From positions 6,981 through 70,980 of the forward strand of contig JAHLWT010000259.1 of NCBI GenBank assembly GCA_019057775.1: 64,000 bases of DNA. Direction: 5' to 3'. The position numbers and the translations under genes are program-made. This stretch comes from Promethearchaeota archaeon. Its GTDB lineage: Archaea > Asgardarchaeota > Lokiarchaeia > Sigynarchaeales > SOKP01. The notes under the pieces are model-generated. The model was not told the origin of the DNA and ran no database searches. It was given only the letters and a program-made list of their open reading frames with translations. Below are positions 36,049 through 45,476 of this stretch, one piece after another (position 1 is the first letter of the stretch; the number at the start of each line of letters is the position of its first letter).

Positions 36049-36906
36049 CTACATTTTTAAAACGAATATGTCTAAAACTACATGATATAAGTTCGGGCCA
36101 TAACTTTTTACGAATCTATACGACTCTAACTTACATTTATAGCTTTCTCTTTCAGCAATTTCTTCAAATTCTTTAAATAAAGACTCATAATTTTCTTTAT
36201 CTGTCACCCCTTCATAATGAAAAAAAGTTCCATGTCCCTTAGTTAATGATAATGATTCTTTGATAAAATCCTTCGGAGCGGGAAACACCCCCATAATTAC
36301 GCGATCTGCTCTAATTCCCGAGTTACTAAGTTTAAGAACTTCTTCTTTACTATCTCCCCTAATTGGAATGATTGATTTTTCTAAATGGTTTATCTTGATA
36401 TTTTCTACTAAATATTTATAAGATTCGGGATTAAATTCGATACTGTATATCTTCTTTGGTTGAGAGTGTTTTCCTATTGGCAGAGAGAAATATCCTATAC
36501 CCGCAAACATATCTACAATTACTTCTCCTGGTTTTACAAGTGTCGTTAAATACTTCCTTTCGGCCAAATTTCCCTTACTAAACATAATTTTCGTTATGTC
36601 GAATCTATATCTAATGCCATGTTCAGTATGCTCAACAAGAGGATTGTTAACTCCAGCTAAATGTTCAATTTTCTCAGGTTCTCTAAATGCCCCTGAGATT
36701 TTTCCCCGATTCAGATAAATTGATTTGATACTAGGGAAAAGCCTTAAACAAGCATCACTTATAAGTTCCATTTTATCGTATAATTCTGGTTTGAGTTTCA
36801 AGATTATTATTTTCCCCAAAGTTTGGAATCCTCGTGGTAACAAAGAGAGTTCTTTTTCTGTTAATTTCTCTCTCAATTCTTCTTTAAGTTTATCTTTAAA
36901 ACCCAT
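36049..36906 (-). CDS. taw2: tRNA wybutosine-synthesis aminocarboxypropyltransferase Taw2 (or Trm5-like)
   Basis: 285-aa Trm5/TYW2-superfamily protein. It has the D2-like region LAGVNNPLVEHTEHGIRYRFDITKIMFSKGN, SAM motif IVDMFAGIGYFSLPIG, YSIEFNPESYKYLVENIKIN, and the motif VIMGVFPAPKDF. The MG-P form (not the NLP of Trm5) favours Taw2, which transfers the aminocarboxypropyl group of SAM to 4-demethylwyosine at G37 of tRNA-Phe. Trm5-type m1G37 methylation cannot be fully excluded. It is divergent from the acyl-CoA ligase gene across 146 bases. Confidence 0.78.
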   Translation of the reverse strand: MGFKDKLKEELREKLTEKELSLLPRGFQTLGKIIILKLKPELYDKMELISDACLRLFPSIKSIYLNRGKISGAFREPEKIEHLAGVNNPLVEHTEHGIRYRFDITKIMFSKGNLAERKYLTTLVKPGEVIVDMFAGIGYFSLPIGKHSQPKKIYSIEFNPESYKYLVENIKINHLEKSIIPIRGDSKEEVLKLSNSGIRADRVIMGVFPAPKDFIKESLSLTKGHGTFFHYEGVTDKENYESLFKEFEEIAERESYKCKLESYRFVKSYGPNLYHVVLDIFVLKM

Positions 36907-37052
36907 TTATCCTCAAAGATGTAAATTTTTTAAATTCGAACTTATACTAAATCAAGTTAAATTATTATATAATACTATATCAATCATATTATTAATAGAA
37001 ATTTTATCTATTGATATAGTAAAATTATTAAAAAAAATTAGTGGATATAAAA

Positions 37053-38435
37053 ATGAAAAGCTTAAACGATCCAGAATTTCTTGTTGATGAAAATAAAGTT
37101 TGGTTTACGGGTGGATATTGGCCTGAAGGTGTTCCAAAACAGGCAAAAGATATTGAAAATATTGAGGTGAATTCAACGTGGAAAAGCTTTTTAAAAGCCG
37201 CAGAAGATTATGGAACCATGGATTATGATATTTGTCTCTTTGTATATGGTCCATATATGGAAAAGGTAAAACTAAGAACTCTTTTTGATTATAGTAAAAG
37301 ATTTGGTACTTTTCTCTATAATAAGCTAGGAATTAGAAAAGGGGATGTTGTTGCTATAGATCTACCAAATTCTATTAATTTTGTTATAGCTTATATGGGA
37401 TGTCAATATATTGGGGCAATAGTACAAGGGATTAACCCTACATATAGACCAATGGAACTTTTACATTCCTTAAAAATGACTGATGCGAAAGTCTTTGTTA
37501 TGATGGACATGTTATACATCGCTGGTCCTAAGGATGTGCTTCCACAAACAAGTGTAAAATACGTGATCCCCACAAATTTCGTTGATTTTTTCACTGCTGA
37601 TGAAGAAACTCTTCAAAAACTTGGAGTTCCAACTGCAAAAGATAAAATCCCAGCTGAAACAGAACATTATAAAGTCTTTTGGATGAGAGATATTATAGAT
37701 GAAACACAATCTGAGGAAATAGAAGTTGACATTGATCCGTGGACTGATCCTGCCGTTTATTTAATGACTGGAGGAACCACAGGATTACCTAAAGTTGCAA
37801 TGCTTAGCCACGCGAATCTGGTAATAGACTTACAGATGATTAAACCATGGGTAAATCTGAAACCGGGGATGGTCACAATAGGTAGTATTCCATTTTTCCA
37901 CAGTTTTGGAATGACTTGTGTAATGATGGGTGCGCTCTCCCTGGGTATGCAAATGTTATTGTTTCCTAGACCCCCAACCGATGAGGTACTTTGTGAAACT
38001 ATTAATAAAATTGAAACTCCTGAAGGAATAATCTATATAGGAGTGGAAATGCTGTTTAAACGATTAACGGATTTCGTAAATAGTATGGGAGTAGAAGCCT
38101 TTAAAGAAAAATATGATTTCTGGAAGAAATTAAGTTATGCTACATCGGGTGCTGGTCCGTTGCATGATTATGTTCGAGAACCATTTGAAGCTATTTTTTG
38201 TCCAATTAGAGTTGGATACGGTCTCACAGAAACCTCCCCTATTCATAGTGTAGCACCCTATGGTGATGGTCCAACAAAAACTGGAAAATTAGGATTACCT
38301 ATCCCTGGAGCCGATTGGGCAATATTTGATGCAGCGAACTTTGAAGCGGGACCAATCTGTGATGGAACAAAGGAACGCGGAGGTTTTGGTATTGAAAATA
38401 CGAGTGAAATTTGTGTGTTGCTGGGCCTCATATAA
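37053..38435 (+). CDS. AMP-dependent acyl-CoA ligase, N-terminal part (frame broken)
   Basis: Most of an acyl-adenylate-forming ligase (ANL superfamily). P-loop motif LMTGGTTGLPK (about 237-247 from ATG 37053), GYGLTETSPIHS (A5), and an incomplete end EICVLLGLI before a TAA. The frame is lost at 38412-38423: a TGTGTG repeat carries two extra bases compared with the expected TGTGTT that would give EICVAGP. GTG 37041 is also in frame, but ATG 37053 has a GTGGA tract before it. Substrate could be a long-chain or medium-chain acid. It continues in the next feature. Confidence 0.8.
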   Translation: MKSLNDPEFLVDENKVWFTGGYWPEGVPKQAKDIENIEVNSTWKSFLKAAEDYGTMDYDICLFVYGPYMEKVKLRTLFDYSKRFGTFLYNKLGIRKGDVVAIDLPNSINFVIAYMGCQYIGAIVQGINPTYRPMELLHSLKMTDAKVFVMMDMLYIAGPKDVLPQTSVKYVIPTNFVDFFTADEETLQKLGVPTAKDKIPAETEHYKVFWMRDIIDETQSEEIEVDIDPWTDPAVYLMTGGTTGLPKVAMLSHANLVIDLQMIKPWVNLKPGMVTIGSIPFFHSFGMTCVMMGALSLGMQMLLFPRPPTDEVLCETINKIETPEGIIYIGVEMLFKRLTDFVNSMGVEAFKEKYDFWKKLSYATSGAGPLHDYVREPFEAIFCPIRVGYGLTETSPIHSVAPYGDGPTKTGKLGLPIPGADWAIFDAANFEAGPICDGTKERGGFGIENTSEICVLLGLI

Positions 38436-38917
38436 TGTTAGGATATTTAGGAATTCAAAAAGAACAGGAAGATAATCTGAAAATGTGGGGTGGAAAAAGG
38501 TGGCTTTTAACGGGTGATATTGGCTTTATGGATGAGCATGGGTGGGTTGAGATCCGTGATCGAAAGAAATCCTTGATAAAAGTATCTGGTCACTCTGTAT
38601 TTCCGAAAGAAGTAGAAGATTTGTTAGGTCATCATGAAGCAATCGATGAAGTTGCGGTAGCAAGCTTACCTGACGAGATGACTGGTGAAAAAGTAAAAGC
38701 GTGGATAACTCTAAAGAAAGGATATAAAGTTGGCAAGAATATAACAATTGATGAGATAAAACAATGGAGTATAGAAAACATGGCTAAATGGAAATCACCA
38801 CGCTTAATTGAAGTCGTACGAAAAATGCCTGTCAGCATGACGGGTAAAGTTCAGAGACGTGAACTTCAAGAAAAGGATAAAGATAAACTTAAAGCTGGAA
38901 AAACCATTAAAGGGTAA
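38411..38917 (+). CDS. AMP-dependent acyl-CoA ligase, C-terminal part
   Basis: Carries the rest of the ligase: CVAGPHIMLGYLG, the hinge region LLTGDIGFMDEHGWVEIRDRKK, the SGHSVFPKEVEDLLG segment and the catalytic Lys motif MTGKVQRRELQ near the end. These are the C-terminal lid domain. There is no start codon of its own except a TTG inside the overlap, so it is not an independent gene. It rejoins the upstream part after removing two bases. Either a sequencing/assembly error in the TG run or a true pseudogene is possible. Confidence 0.8.
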   Translation: MCVAGPHIMLGYLGIQKEQEDNLKMWGGKRWLLTGDIGFMDEHGWVEIRDRKKSLIKVSGHSVFPKEVEDLLGHHEAIDEVAVASLPDEMTGEKVKAWITLKKGYKVGKNITIDEIKQWSIENMAKWKSPRLIEVVRKMPVSMTGKVQRRELQEKDKDKLKAGKTIKG

Positions 38918-39032
38918 ATTAACTTTTATTTTTTCTTATTTAATTTTTATTTTTTGGGTAACCTAAGTTTTTTAAGGTTGAAATTAATTATTATATAAAC
39001 TACATATTAAAACGTTATGAGTTGAGGCAATA

Positions 39033-39575
39033 ATGGAATTAACTAAACAAAGAGAATTTTTGTTACAAGAGAAATTAATATCTTTCAAAGATAAAGTTAA
39101 GGTAATGACTCCTGATAAAGAGGAACTTGGCTACTTTAAGGGTAAATTAATTAAAATTGGCAATACCTATCGTCTGAGAGATTTGGAAGACAAGGCAATA
39201 TTAACTGCCCATGAAAAAATTGTTTCTCTACGGTCTACGTATTCTTTTTACAAGGGAGGAGAAACTGACGATGACAAATTTATTGGTAAGATGAAAAAGA
39301 AAATGGTTTCTATTAAGCCTAAATTTTGGTTTGAAGATCCTGATGAAAACAAAACCCTAACTATGAAAGGAAATATTTGGGCTCTGAAATATAAGATTTT
39401 TAAAGAGGGTAAGGAGATTGCTTTAATTAAAAAAAAATTGTTTAAAATTAAAGGTACTTACGGTGTAAAAATAGATCCTGATGTTTCAGATGATACAGCG
39501 ATGCTTGTATTGGGCATTGTAGTCATGCTTCATCATGAAAAAGAAGAAGACCAGAAAAGACAAAGAAGAAGATAA
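39033..39575 (+). CDS. LURP-one-related / Tubby C2-like protein
   Basis: 180-aa protein of the LURP-one family: LLQEKLISFKDKVKVMTPDKEELGYFKG, KLIKIGNTYRLRD, a central LRSTYSFYKGG, and NIWALKYKIFKEGKEIALIKKKLFKIKGTYGVKID. The repeating beta-strand pattern and the Ile/Lys/Gly turns are typical of the Tubby C-terminal beta-barrel. These proteins bind phosphoinositides or act as membrane tethers in eukaryotes, and bacterial/archaeal members are uncharacterised. ATG 39033 is preceded by GAGG. No transmembrane segment is visible beyond a mildly hydrophobic helix near 158-170. Confidence 0.75.
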   Translation: MELTKQREFLLQEKLISFKDKVKVMTPDKEELGYFKGKLIKIGNTYRLRDLEDKAILTAHEKIVSLRSTYSFYKGGETDDDKFIGKMKKKMVSIKPKFWFEDPDENKTLTMKGNIWALKYKIFKEGKEIALIKKKLFKIKGTYGVKIDPDVSDDTAMLVLGIVVMLHHEKEEDQKRQRRR

Positions 39576-39599
39576 ATTTTAGATAAATTTTTTTATTTT

Positions 39600-41225
39600 T
39601 CATTTATTAAGACGTTTGTAGATCTTTCCCATGGATTTATAGATGTTTACATATTCTCCAAACAACTTATCATAGATTTTTCTGTTATCTGGATTGGGTT
39701 TAAAGATATTTGAATATTCGATGTACTTCGGAATATCATCCCATTGAAGATAACCAAGTGCTACTGATGCTATAAAAGCGGCTCCTCGAGCATTCGCTTG
39801 TATTGGGTCTTTTACTTGTCTAATAGTTCTATTTAGGACATCAGCAAATATCTGGCACCATATATTACTTTGAGCTCCACCACCTATAATGTTAATTTCG
39901 GGCATTACAACATCTTTTTTTGTCATTCCTGGATTTGCTTTCATTTTCCATTTTTGAATGAATTTCTCAACGGAAATAAAGAGCCACTTGACATTATATG
40001 CTACACCTTCAAATATAGCTCTAATTAAATGCTCACGGGACATCTCCAAGGATATATTATATATACCTCCTCGAATTGTATGATCATCAATGGGAGATCT
40101 CTCACCAATTAGCCAAGGCGTGAAAATTAAATTATTCGAACCAGCCGGAATCTTTTCTACAATTCGGTCAAATATTTTATAAACGTCAGGAACAGATGCT
40201 TCTTTTAGAAGTTCATCTTTATGATATAAAATTTTATCTCTTAAAAATGATAACGCTCCACCAGCAATGTTTTGTTCGTTAGCCAAAATATATCTTCCTG
40301 GAATTGCAGATGGTACGCTTGCCATATTATGAACAATATCCGTTTTCTTATAAGGTACATGGCAACCTATCCAGTCTGACGTTCCAATGTAAATGTGACC
40401 ATCATAATCTCGAATCGCTCCTGATCCTATATTTGCTGAAGGAACATCTGGAGCACCCATTACTACTTTTGTATCTCTATTTAATCCTAACTCATCCGCT
40501 ACATCTTTTTTAATAGCCCCAAGTATATCTATCGAAGTCTTTATATCTGAGGGAAATTTCGATGGATCTACTTTAAACATTTTCATTAATTTTTTAGAAT
40601 ATTTGATATTATTAATATCTCTAATATCTGTTATCCAATGTAAATGAATAGATACATTTGATACAGCAAATTTACCAGTTAATCTTAAATTTACATAGTC
40701 TTGTGGTTCTAAGAAATTATACGTTTTTTCATATATATCAGGTAGTTCATTTTTTATCCATAATATATGAGCTATAGGATCTTTCCCATGAAAAGCTGGA
40801 GCACCCCCTGTCCTTTTTAAAAGTTTTAGAATTTTTAAGATTGGATAACCACCCACTTTAATTAAACTTTTATAGAGTTGCGAAATATATTTGGATCCTC
40901 GAGTATCCATCCAAATAATCGAATTCATTAAATGGTTTTCATTTTTATCTACCGCAACTGTACCGCTCCATTGGCTTGTATTACAAACACCAACAATATC
41001 ATCAACAGAAACCTTCCCATTATCAATGACTTGTTTAGATGTTTTAAGAATTGCGTCCCACCAATCACCTGGATCCTGTTCTGCTATACCCCCTTTAGAA
41101 ACATGTAAGGGAACTTCCTCAAATGACCAATCCATAACCTTTCCATGAATAGAAACTATTGCACTCTTAGGTCCTCCCGTACCGTGGTCTATCGCAAGAA
41201 TATATTTTTTTTGTAAGTCTGACAT
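39600..41225 (-). CDS. FGGY-family carbohydrate kinase (xylulokinase-like)
   Basis: 541-aa sugar/polyol kinase. The phosphate-1 motif is LAIDHGTGGPKSAIV (with H in place of the more usual x of DxGT), the acceptor-binding loop is GIAEQDPGDWWDAI, and the phosphate-2 region is GHIYIGTSDWIG. The late motif IIGGGAQSNIWCQIFADVLN binds adenosine. Xylulose, glycerol and other pentuloses are possible substrates. It converges with LURP-one and is divergent from the aminotransferase. MSDLQKKYILAIDHG opens the protein at ATG 41225. Confidence 0.85.
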   Translation of the reverse strand: MSDLQKKYILAIDHGTGGPKSAIVSIHGKVMDWSFEEVPLHVSKGGIAEQDPGDWWDAILKTSKQVIDNGKVSVDDIVGVCNTSQWSGTVAVDKNENHLMNSIIWMDTRGSKYISQLYKSLIKVGGYPILKILKLLKRTGGAPAFHGKDPIAHILWIKNELPDIYEKTYNFLEPQDYVNLRLTGKFAVSNVSIHLHWITDIRDINNIKYSKKLMKMFKVDPSKFPSDIKTSIDILGAIKKDVADELGLNRDTKVVMGAPDVPSANIGSGAIRDYDGHIYIGTSDWIGCHVPYKKTDIVHNMASVPSAIPGRYILANEQNIAGGALSFLRDKILYHKDELLKEASVPDVYKIFDRIVEKIPAGSNNLIFTPWLIGERSPIDDHTIRGGIYNISLEMSREHLIRAIFEGVAYNVKWLFISVEKFIQKWKMKANPGMTKKDVVMPEINIIGGGAQSNIWCQIFADVLNRTIRQVKDPIQANARGAAFIASVALGYLQWDDIPKYIEYSNIFKPNPDNRKIYDKLFGEYVNIYKSMGKIYKRLNK

Positions 41226-41390
41226 ATTTAATATAAATGATTTTAATGCAAATAAAGATTTATTGTGCTAAATCTAAGATTAGGTTAATAATCAGACATT
41301 TAAAAAAAAACTTCTTTTTTGATGCTATAATTAATTTATTAATTAATTTTTTATAGTTACTTACCGAAATAACCTTCACATTGAGATATC

Positions 41391-42797
41391 ATGAGTAGTA
41401 TGAAATATGAAGAAATGAAAGCCAAAATCAAAAATATTGTAGATCAACCAATTAAAAACTTTAAACCAGAGGAATTAAAGGGGATAATTGAGAGATATCA
41501 TAAGAATCATCCAAAGTCTAAAGAGGCATATGAAAGAGCATGTAAAATCATTCCTGGTGGTGTGGAGCATAATCTTGCTTTTAATCATCCGTTCCCTTTA
41601 GCAAGTAAACGAGTGTACGATTGCTATATGGAGACTGTAGACGATGTAGTTCTGACAGATTACTTAATGTGTGGAGGCCCAATAATCCTGGGCCATCAAT
41701 ATAAGCCATTAATAGATAAGGTTGTAGGAGTAATTCAAAATGTAGGTCCTTGCCATGGGATTACTAATGAATATGAATATCTAGCAGCTGAAGCATTACA
41801 GAAACATTTTCCATCTTGTGAAATAATAAGATGGCTGCAGAGTGGAACTGAAGCTGATATGTTAGCGATTAGAATTGCTAGAACATTTACTAACCGGAAG
41901 TGGGTGATTAAAATAGGTGGATCTTATCATGGTTGGTCAGACCAGCTCGTGTATGACATGCATGTACCCGGTACTAAATTATTAGAGTCACATGGAATCC
42001 CAAAAACTGTATTCAAATGGATTGACTCCTGCCCTCCAAACGATATTGAAACGTTAAGACAGATGTTTAAAGAGAAACGAAAAGTTGCAGCTGTTATTCT
42101 TGAGCCAATGGGTGGAGAATCTGGTGCTAATCCTGTTAGACCGGGTTTTAATAAAGAGGTTGAAGAACTATGCCATGAAAACAGAGCTCTTTTAATTTCT
42201 GATGAAGTTGTTTGTGCATTTAGGTTACATATGGGAGGAGGTCAAGCTTATTTTGGGTTTAATCCGGATATTTCTGTTTTTGCGAAAATTATTGGACACG
42301 GTTTTCCATCAGCCGCCGCAATAGGCGGAAGAGCTGATGTCATGAGTATGTGTGCCGCGGGAGTTAGTGGAGGAAAAAGAGCTTATTCTGGCGGAACAAT
42401 AGCTGCGAACCCATTAACCTGTGCCGCTGCATATTATACTATTAAATTTGTCGAAGAAACAAATGCTACAGAAAAAGCGATAAGAGCTGGTAATAGACTA
42501 TCGACTGGTTTAAATAAAGTATTTGATAAATATGATCTCCCTTGGTTTTCTTACAATTATGGGGGAACTGTTCATTTTCATACGAGCTGTGTATTTGGGC
42601 TTAATATGGGAGACGCAAAACAAATAGGAGAACTCCCGAAGAGAAAGGATTTTATGGGAGAAATGGGTGCTGCCTTAGTTGATCAAGAGATAATATCTGT
42701 CGCAGGAAGTAGGTTTTATACTTGTATACTTCATTCAGACGATATTGTCGATCAAACAATAGAAAAAATTGATAACATTTGTAAAAAAATAGAATAA
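41391..42797 (+). CDS. Class-III aminotransferase/aminomutase, GSA-like
   Basis: 468-aa PLP enzyme. SGTEADMLAIRIAR (151-164), YHGWSDQ, DEVVCAFR (D271) and AKIIGHGFPSAAA (K299, Schiff base) match glutamate-1-semialdehyde aminotransferase-like enzymes. It is not a clear HemL: the N-terminal 40-residue extension and the GGPIILGHQYKPL loop differ. Substrate may be an amino-acid or amino-sugar semialdehyde (inference). It lies between the FGGY kinase and the M29 aminopeptidase. ATG 41391, with a second Met at 41400. Confidence 0.8.
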   Translation: MSSMKYEEMKAKIKNIVDQPIKNFKPEELKGIIERYHKNHPKSKEAYERACKIIPGGVEHNLAFNHPFPLASKRVYDCYMETVDDVVLTDYLMCGGPIILGHQYKPLIDKVVGVIQNVGPCHGITNEYEYLAAEALQKHFPSCEIIRWLQSGTEADMLAIRIARTFTNRKWVIKIGGSYHGWSDQLVYDMHVPGTKLLESHGIPKTVFKWIDSCPPNDIETLRQMFKEKRKVAAVILEPMGGESGANPVRPGFNKEVEELCHENRALLISDEVVCAFRLHMGGGQAYFGFNPDISVFAKIIGHGFPSAAAIGGRADVMSMCAAGVSGGKRAYSGGTIAANPLTCAAAYYTIKFVEETNATEKAIRAGNRLSTGLNKVFDKYDLPWFSYNYGGTVHFHTSCVFGLNMGDAKQIGELPKRKDFMGEMGAALVDQEIISVAGSRFYTCILHSDDIVDQTIEKIDNICKKIE

Positions 42798-42833
42798 AGA
42801 AATTATAAAGAATCAATTTTCATTATAAATTTT

Positions 42834-44096
42834 TTATATAGTAAATGCCCATTCCCCTTGACGTATAACCGGTTCAGCTGTTCCATCTTCTTTTATTCCG
42901 TCAATATCCATTTTATTGGATCCAACCATGAAGTCTATATGAAATAAACACTGATTCCCTCCTGCAGCTGAAAATTCTTCTTTTGACATTTCTAATCCAT
43001 TTTCCAAACATGCTTTGATACCATTACCTAAGGCAATATGACAGGATGCGTTTTCATCTATTAGGATGTTATAAAAAAGTATTCCAGATTGAGATATTGG
43101 AGAACTATGGGGGACCAGCGCAACCTCTCCTAATCTAGATGCACCTTCATCAGTTTCAAGTAATTTTCTCAGATAACTTTCTCCCTTTGTAGCACTTATT
43201 TCTATAACTTTTCCATCAGAGAACGTCAATTTTAAACCATCAATTAAAACTTCGGTTGGAAGTGGTTTTGTTGAGGTCACAACACCTTCTACTTTCTCCT
43301 TATGTGGAGTAGTGAATATTTCCTCTGTTGGTATATTCACGGTATTAGTAATTCCGCTTTTAGTTGTCATATTGGCACTTTTCCAGATATGGCCCTTTGG
43401 TAGCCCGATTGTTAGATCTGTTCCAGGTGCATTATATTTTAAGGCAGAATATTTTTTTCGGTTGAGATAATTGGCTCTAACACCAAGCTGTTTAATATGT
43501 TTCTCCCATGCTGCAATTGGATCCGTTTCTTTCACCCTACAAATATCGAATATCATATCCCAAAATTTAGCCATTCGGTCGGCAGGAGGGATATCTGGAA
43601 AGATTTTTTTTGCCCAGCCTTCAACGGGTGCAGCAAATCCTGACCAATTACCCATTCCGCTTCTACGTAAATCAGCTGAAGGTTTATTATGCTTGAAATA
43701 TGATTTATGGGTAGTTAAGATAAGATCAGAATCTTGCCCTGCGAGCAAATCTGGATTTCCTGCCATAACAAGTAACATTGCGTCATCATTTTTCGAAATC
43801 TCAAATGAAGCATTCGTCCTCCATGTTGGAAATTCTTCAAAGGAATCCCGTGAAGCATGTTGAAATCGAATTAACCTTATTTGTTCATCCCCCCATAAAA
43901 CTTCAACTAGTTTGGCTCCACTTTGATAAGCTTTCTTTGTAATCAAACGAACTAAGGGTACTATTTCAATTGATACTCCATAAGCACTCTGCCGGGGGGC
44001 TCCTATCAATAGACCTTGTCCTGGTTGTAAATTTAGGCCTACTTTTACGATCACTTCAGCATATTTTTCCAAATTCTTTTCAAATTCTGATGACAT
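42834..44096 (-). CDS. Aminopeptidase, M29 family
   Basis: 420 aa from ATG 44096, the start preferred over GTG 44105 because GTGAG lies just before it. Thermophilic-type aminopeptidase (AmpS/PepS). Landmarks: LQPGQGLLIGAPRQS, the cobalt/zinc ligand region IPTEEIFTTPHKEKVEGVV, LDEG-like RKLLETDEGASRLGEVALVPH, and HIDFMVGSNKMDIDG near the C-terminus. These match M29, which uses two metals bound by Glu, Glu, His, His, Asp. It is a cytosolic enzyme cutting N-terminal residues of peptides. It is convergent with the aminotransferase gene. Confidence 0.85.
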   Translation of the reverse strand: MSSEFEKNLEKYAEVIVKVGLNLQPGQGLLIGAPRQSAYGVSIEIVPLVRLITKKAYQSGAKLVEVLWGDEQIRLIRFQHASRDSFEEFPTWRTNASFEISKNDDAMLLVMAGNPDLLAGQDSDLILTTHKSYFKHNKPSADLRRSGMGNWSGFAAPVEGWAKKIFPDIPPADRMAKFWDMIFDICRVKETDPIAAWEKHIKQLGVRANYLNRKKYSALKYNAPGTDLTIGLPKGHIWKSANMTTKSGITNTVNIPTEEIFTTPHKEKVEGVVTSTKPLPTEVLIDGLKLTFSDGKVIEISATKGESYLRKLLETDEGASRLGEVALVPHSSPISQSGILFYNILIDENASCHIALGNGIKACLENGLEMSKEEFSAAGGNQCLFHIDFMVGSNKMDIDGIKEDGTAEPVIRQGEWAFTI

Positions 44097-44346
44097 TAGG
44101 CTCACAACATAATCTTTAAAATTTTCAGTATGTGTTAACTTGGTTCTAAGTCCTTTAATAACTATTTCAACTTAAAGATTTATAATTTTATTTCTATAAA
44201 TTAAGAGTGAAATATAATGTGTTATTATTAAATTCTAAATGAATCATCTAATTTCTATAACAATCATCAAATTCAAAAAAGAAGAAATTTTTTTCATTCT
44301 ATATTTCTTAAAATAATTCAATCAAGATATTTTAAAATAAACAAAA

Positions 44347-45021
44347 ATGAAGATCGTTATTTTTGCTCCTCATCCTGATGATGAAAGCTATGGTGTTGGC
44401 GGATCAATTATGAAATGGATTGAAGAGGGTCATGAAATTCATATTATATGGTTCACTGATGGCAGAGCAGGATATCGAAAAGCTAGAGAAGAAAACCAAC
44501 TGGAAGATTGCGAAGAAACAAGAATATCGGAAGATAAGCTTGCTGAAATCCGATTAAAGGAAGCAGATGCTGCTGGTGCATATTTAGGAGTAAATCAAGA
44601 GAATAGGCATTTCTTAAAATATCACGATCAAGGATTAAAGAATAATGTCAATAATGCAGTAGAGAGAATTAAAGATATTGTAGTAGATGCTGATAGATTT
44701 GTAATTCCAAGCGATCACAACGGACATCCTGATCATCAAGCTACCCATGATATTGCGATAAAGGTAGCTCAAGAACTTAATTTAATTAATTTAGAATTTT
44801 ATGTCTATAATCTCTATAATCCTTTAAAAGCCCAAGGAGATAATTTAGTAAAAATTAGGATTGGAAATTTAAGATATAAAGTATATGAAGCGTTGAAACT
44901 CCATAAATCTCAATTCTATACATTCGATATGGGATGGCAGACTGAAGCTATGAAAGCCAGGCGGAGAGAAAGGTTCGGATTTTATTATCTGAAAGATAAA
45001 GGAACATATTATAATTTTTAA
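44347..45021 (+). CDS. PIG-L / LmbE-family zinc deacetylase
   Basis: 224-aa N-acetylglucosaminyl deacetylase-like enzyme. The zinc and catalytic motif is FAPHPDDES (H9, D11, D12), and PSDHNGHPDHQATHD supplies H130. Members deacetylate GlcNAc-PI (GPI anchors), mycothiol or bacillithiol precursors, and diacetylchitobiose in archaea. Chitobiose or a sugar-lipid substrate is plausible but not determined. It follows a 241-base AT-rich gap after the M29 gene and is the last gene before the exchanger region. Confidence 0.82.
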   Translation: MKIVIFAPHPDDESYGVGGSIMKWIEEGHEIHIIWFTDGRAGYRKAREENQLEDCEETRISEDKLAEIRLKEADAAGAYLGVNQENRHFLKYHDQGLKNNVNNAVERIKDIVVDADRFVIPSDHNGHPDHQATHDIAIKVAQELNLINLEFYVYNLYNPLKAQGDNLVKIRIGNLRYKVYEALKLHKSQFYTFDMGWQTEAMKARRRERFGFYYLKDKGTYYNF

Positions 45022-45047
45022 GAAAAATATCTTTTAAACAGAGAAGT

Positions 45048-45203
45048 CTATAGTTTACTGAATCTTTTTATTTCCTTATTTACCTAAACTATTAGAAATC
45101 TAATATTTTCAGTGATATTTTTTATTCCATGAAATTCTTTAATATTTTCTAATTTAGCGAATATGTCTTCCTCAAGAGAAATATGAAATTCTTTACGTTC
45201 TAA
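45048..45203 (-). pseudogene. Decayed ribbon-helix-helix gene (copy A)
   Basis: Reads LERKEFHISLEEDIFAKL, continues through FHGIKNITENIRFLI and stops at TAG 45084-45086. Relative to the intact RHH gene at 46807-46962 it shares most residues over about 36 positions (e.g. EFHISLE, IKNIT, IRFLI), but lacks a start codon (in-frame TAG/TAA at 45204-45209) and has a premature stop; VNKEIKRFSKL continues behind it. Located in the same place relative to the exchanger as the intact copy. Confidence 0.7.
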
Positions 45204-45250
45204 CTATTAGTTAGTTTTTGAATAATTTATTTTAATTAGTTTACAATCTA

Positions 45251-45287
45251 TGGATAATGTATGGATGATATTGGATAAAAAATGGAT
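45251..45287. promoter_or_regulatory. Four phased TGGAT iterons upstream of exchanger 1
   Basis: TGGAT occurs at 45251, 45262, 45272 and 45283, spaced 11, 10 and 11 bases, so all four face the same side of the helix. A TATA-like TATTTATATATA follows at about 45288. Nearly the same array lies upstream of exchanger 2 at 47008. The likely reader is the RHH protein family encoded by the adjacent divergent gene, here decayed (inference). Confidence 0.65.
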
Positions 45288-45476
45288 ATATTTATATATA
45301 TTTTTAACATTATACCAACTGTTAACATTGATAACCGTAATTTATCTTATAAATTATCCTCTAAATTAAATAATTTGGCATTGATTACTTTAGTTTCTAG
45401 GGCTCCACTATTATTACTTGAATATAAAAGAGAATTTTAGAAATCTGATATAATTTAATTATATATTTGTTAAAAG

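Noticed and set aside
38405..38425. Programmed -1 frameshift in the acyl-CoA ligase.
   Set aside because: No X-XXY-YYZ slippery heptamer in the zero frame and no clear downstream pseudoknot was seen. A two-base insertion in the TG repeat is a simpler account.
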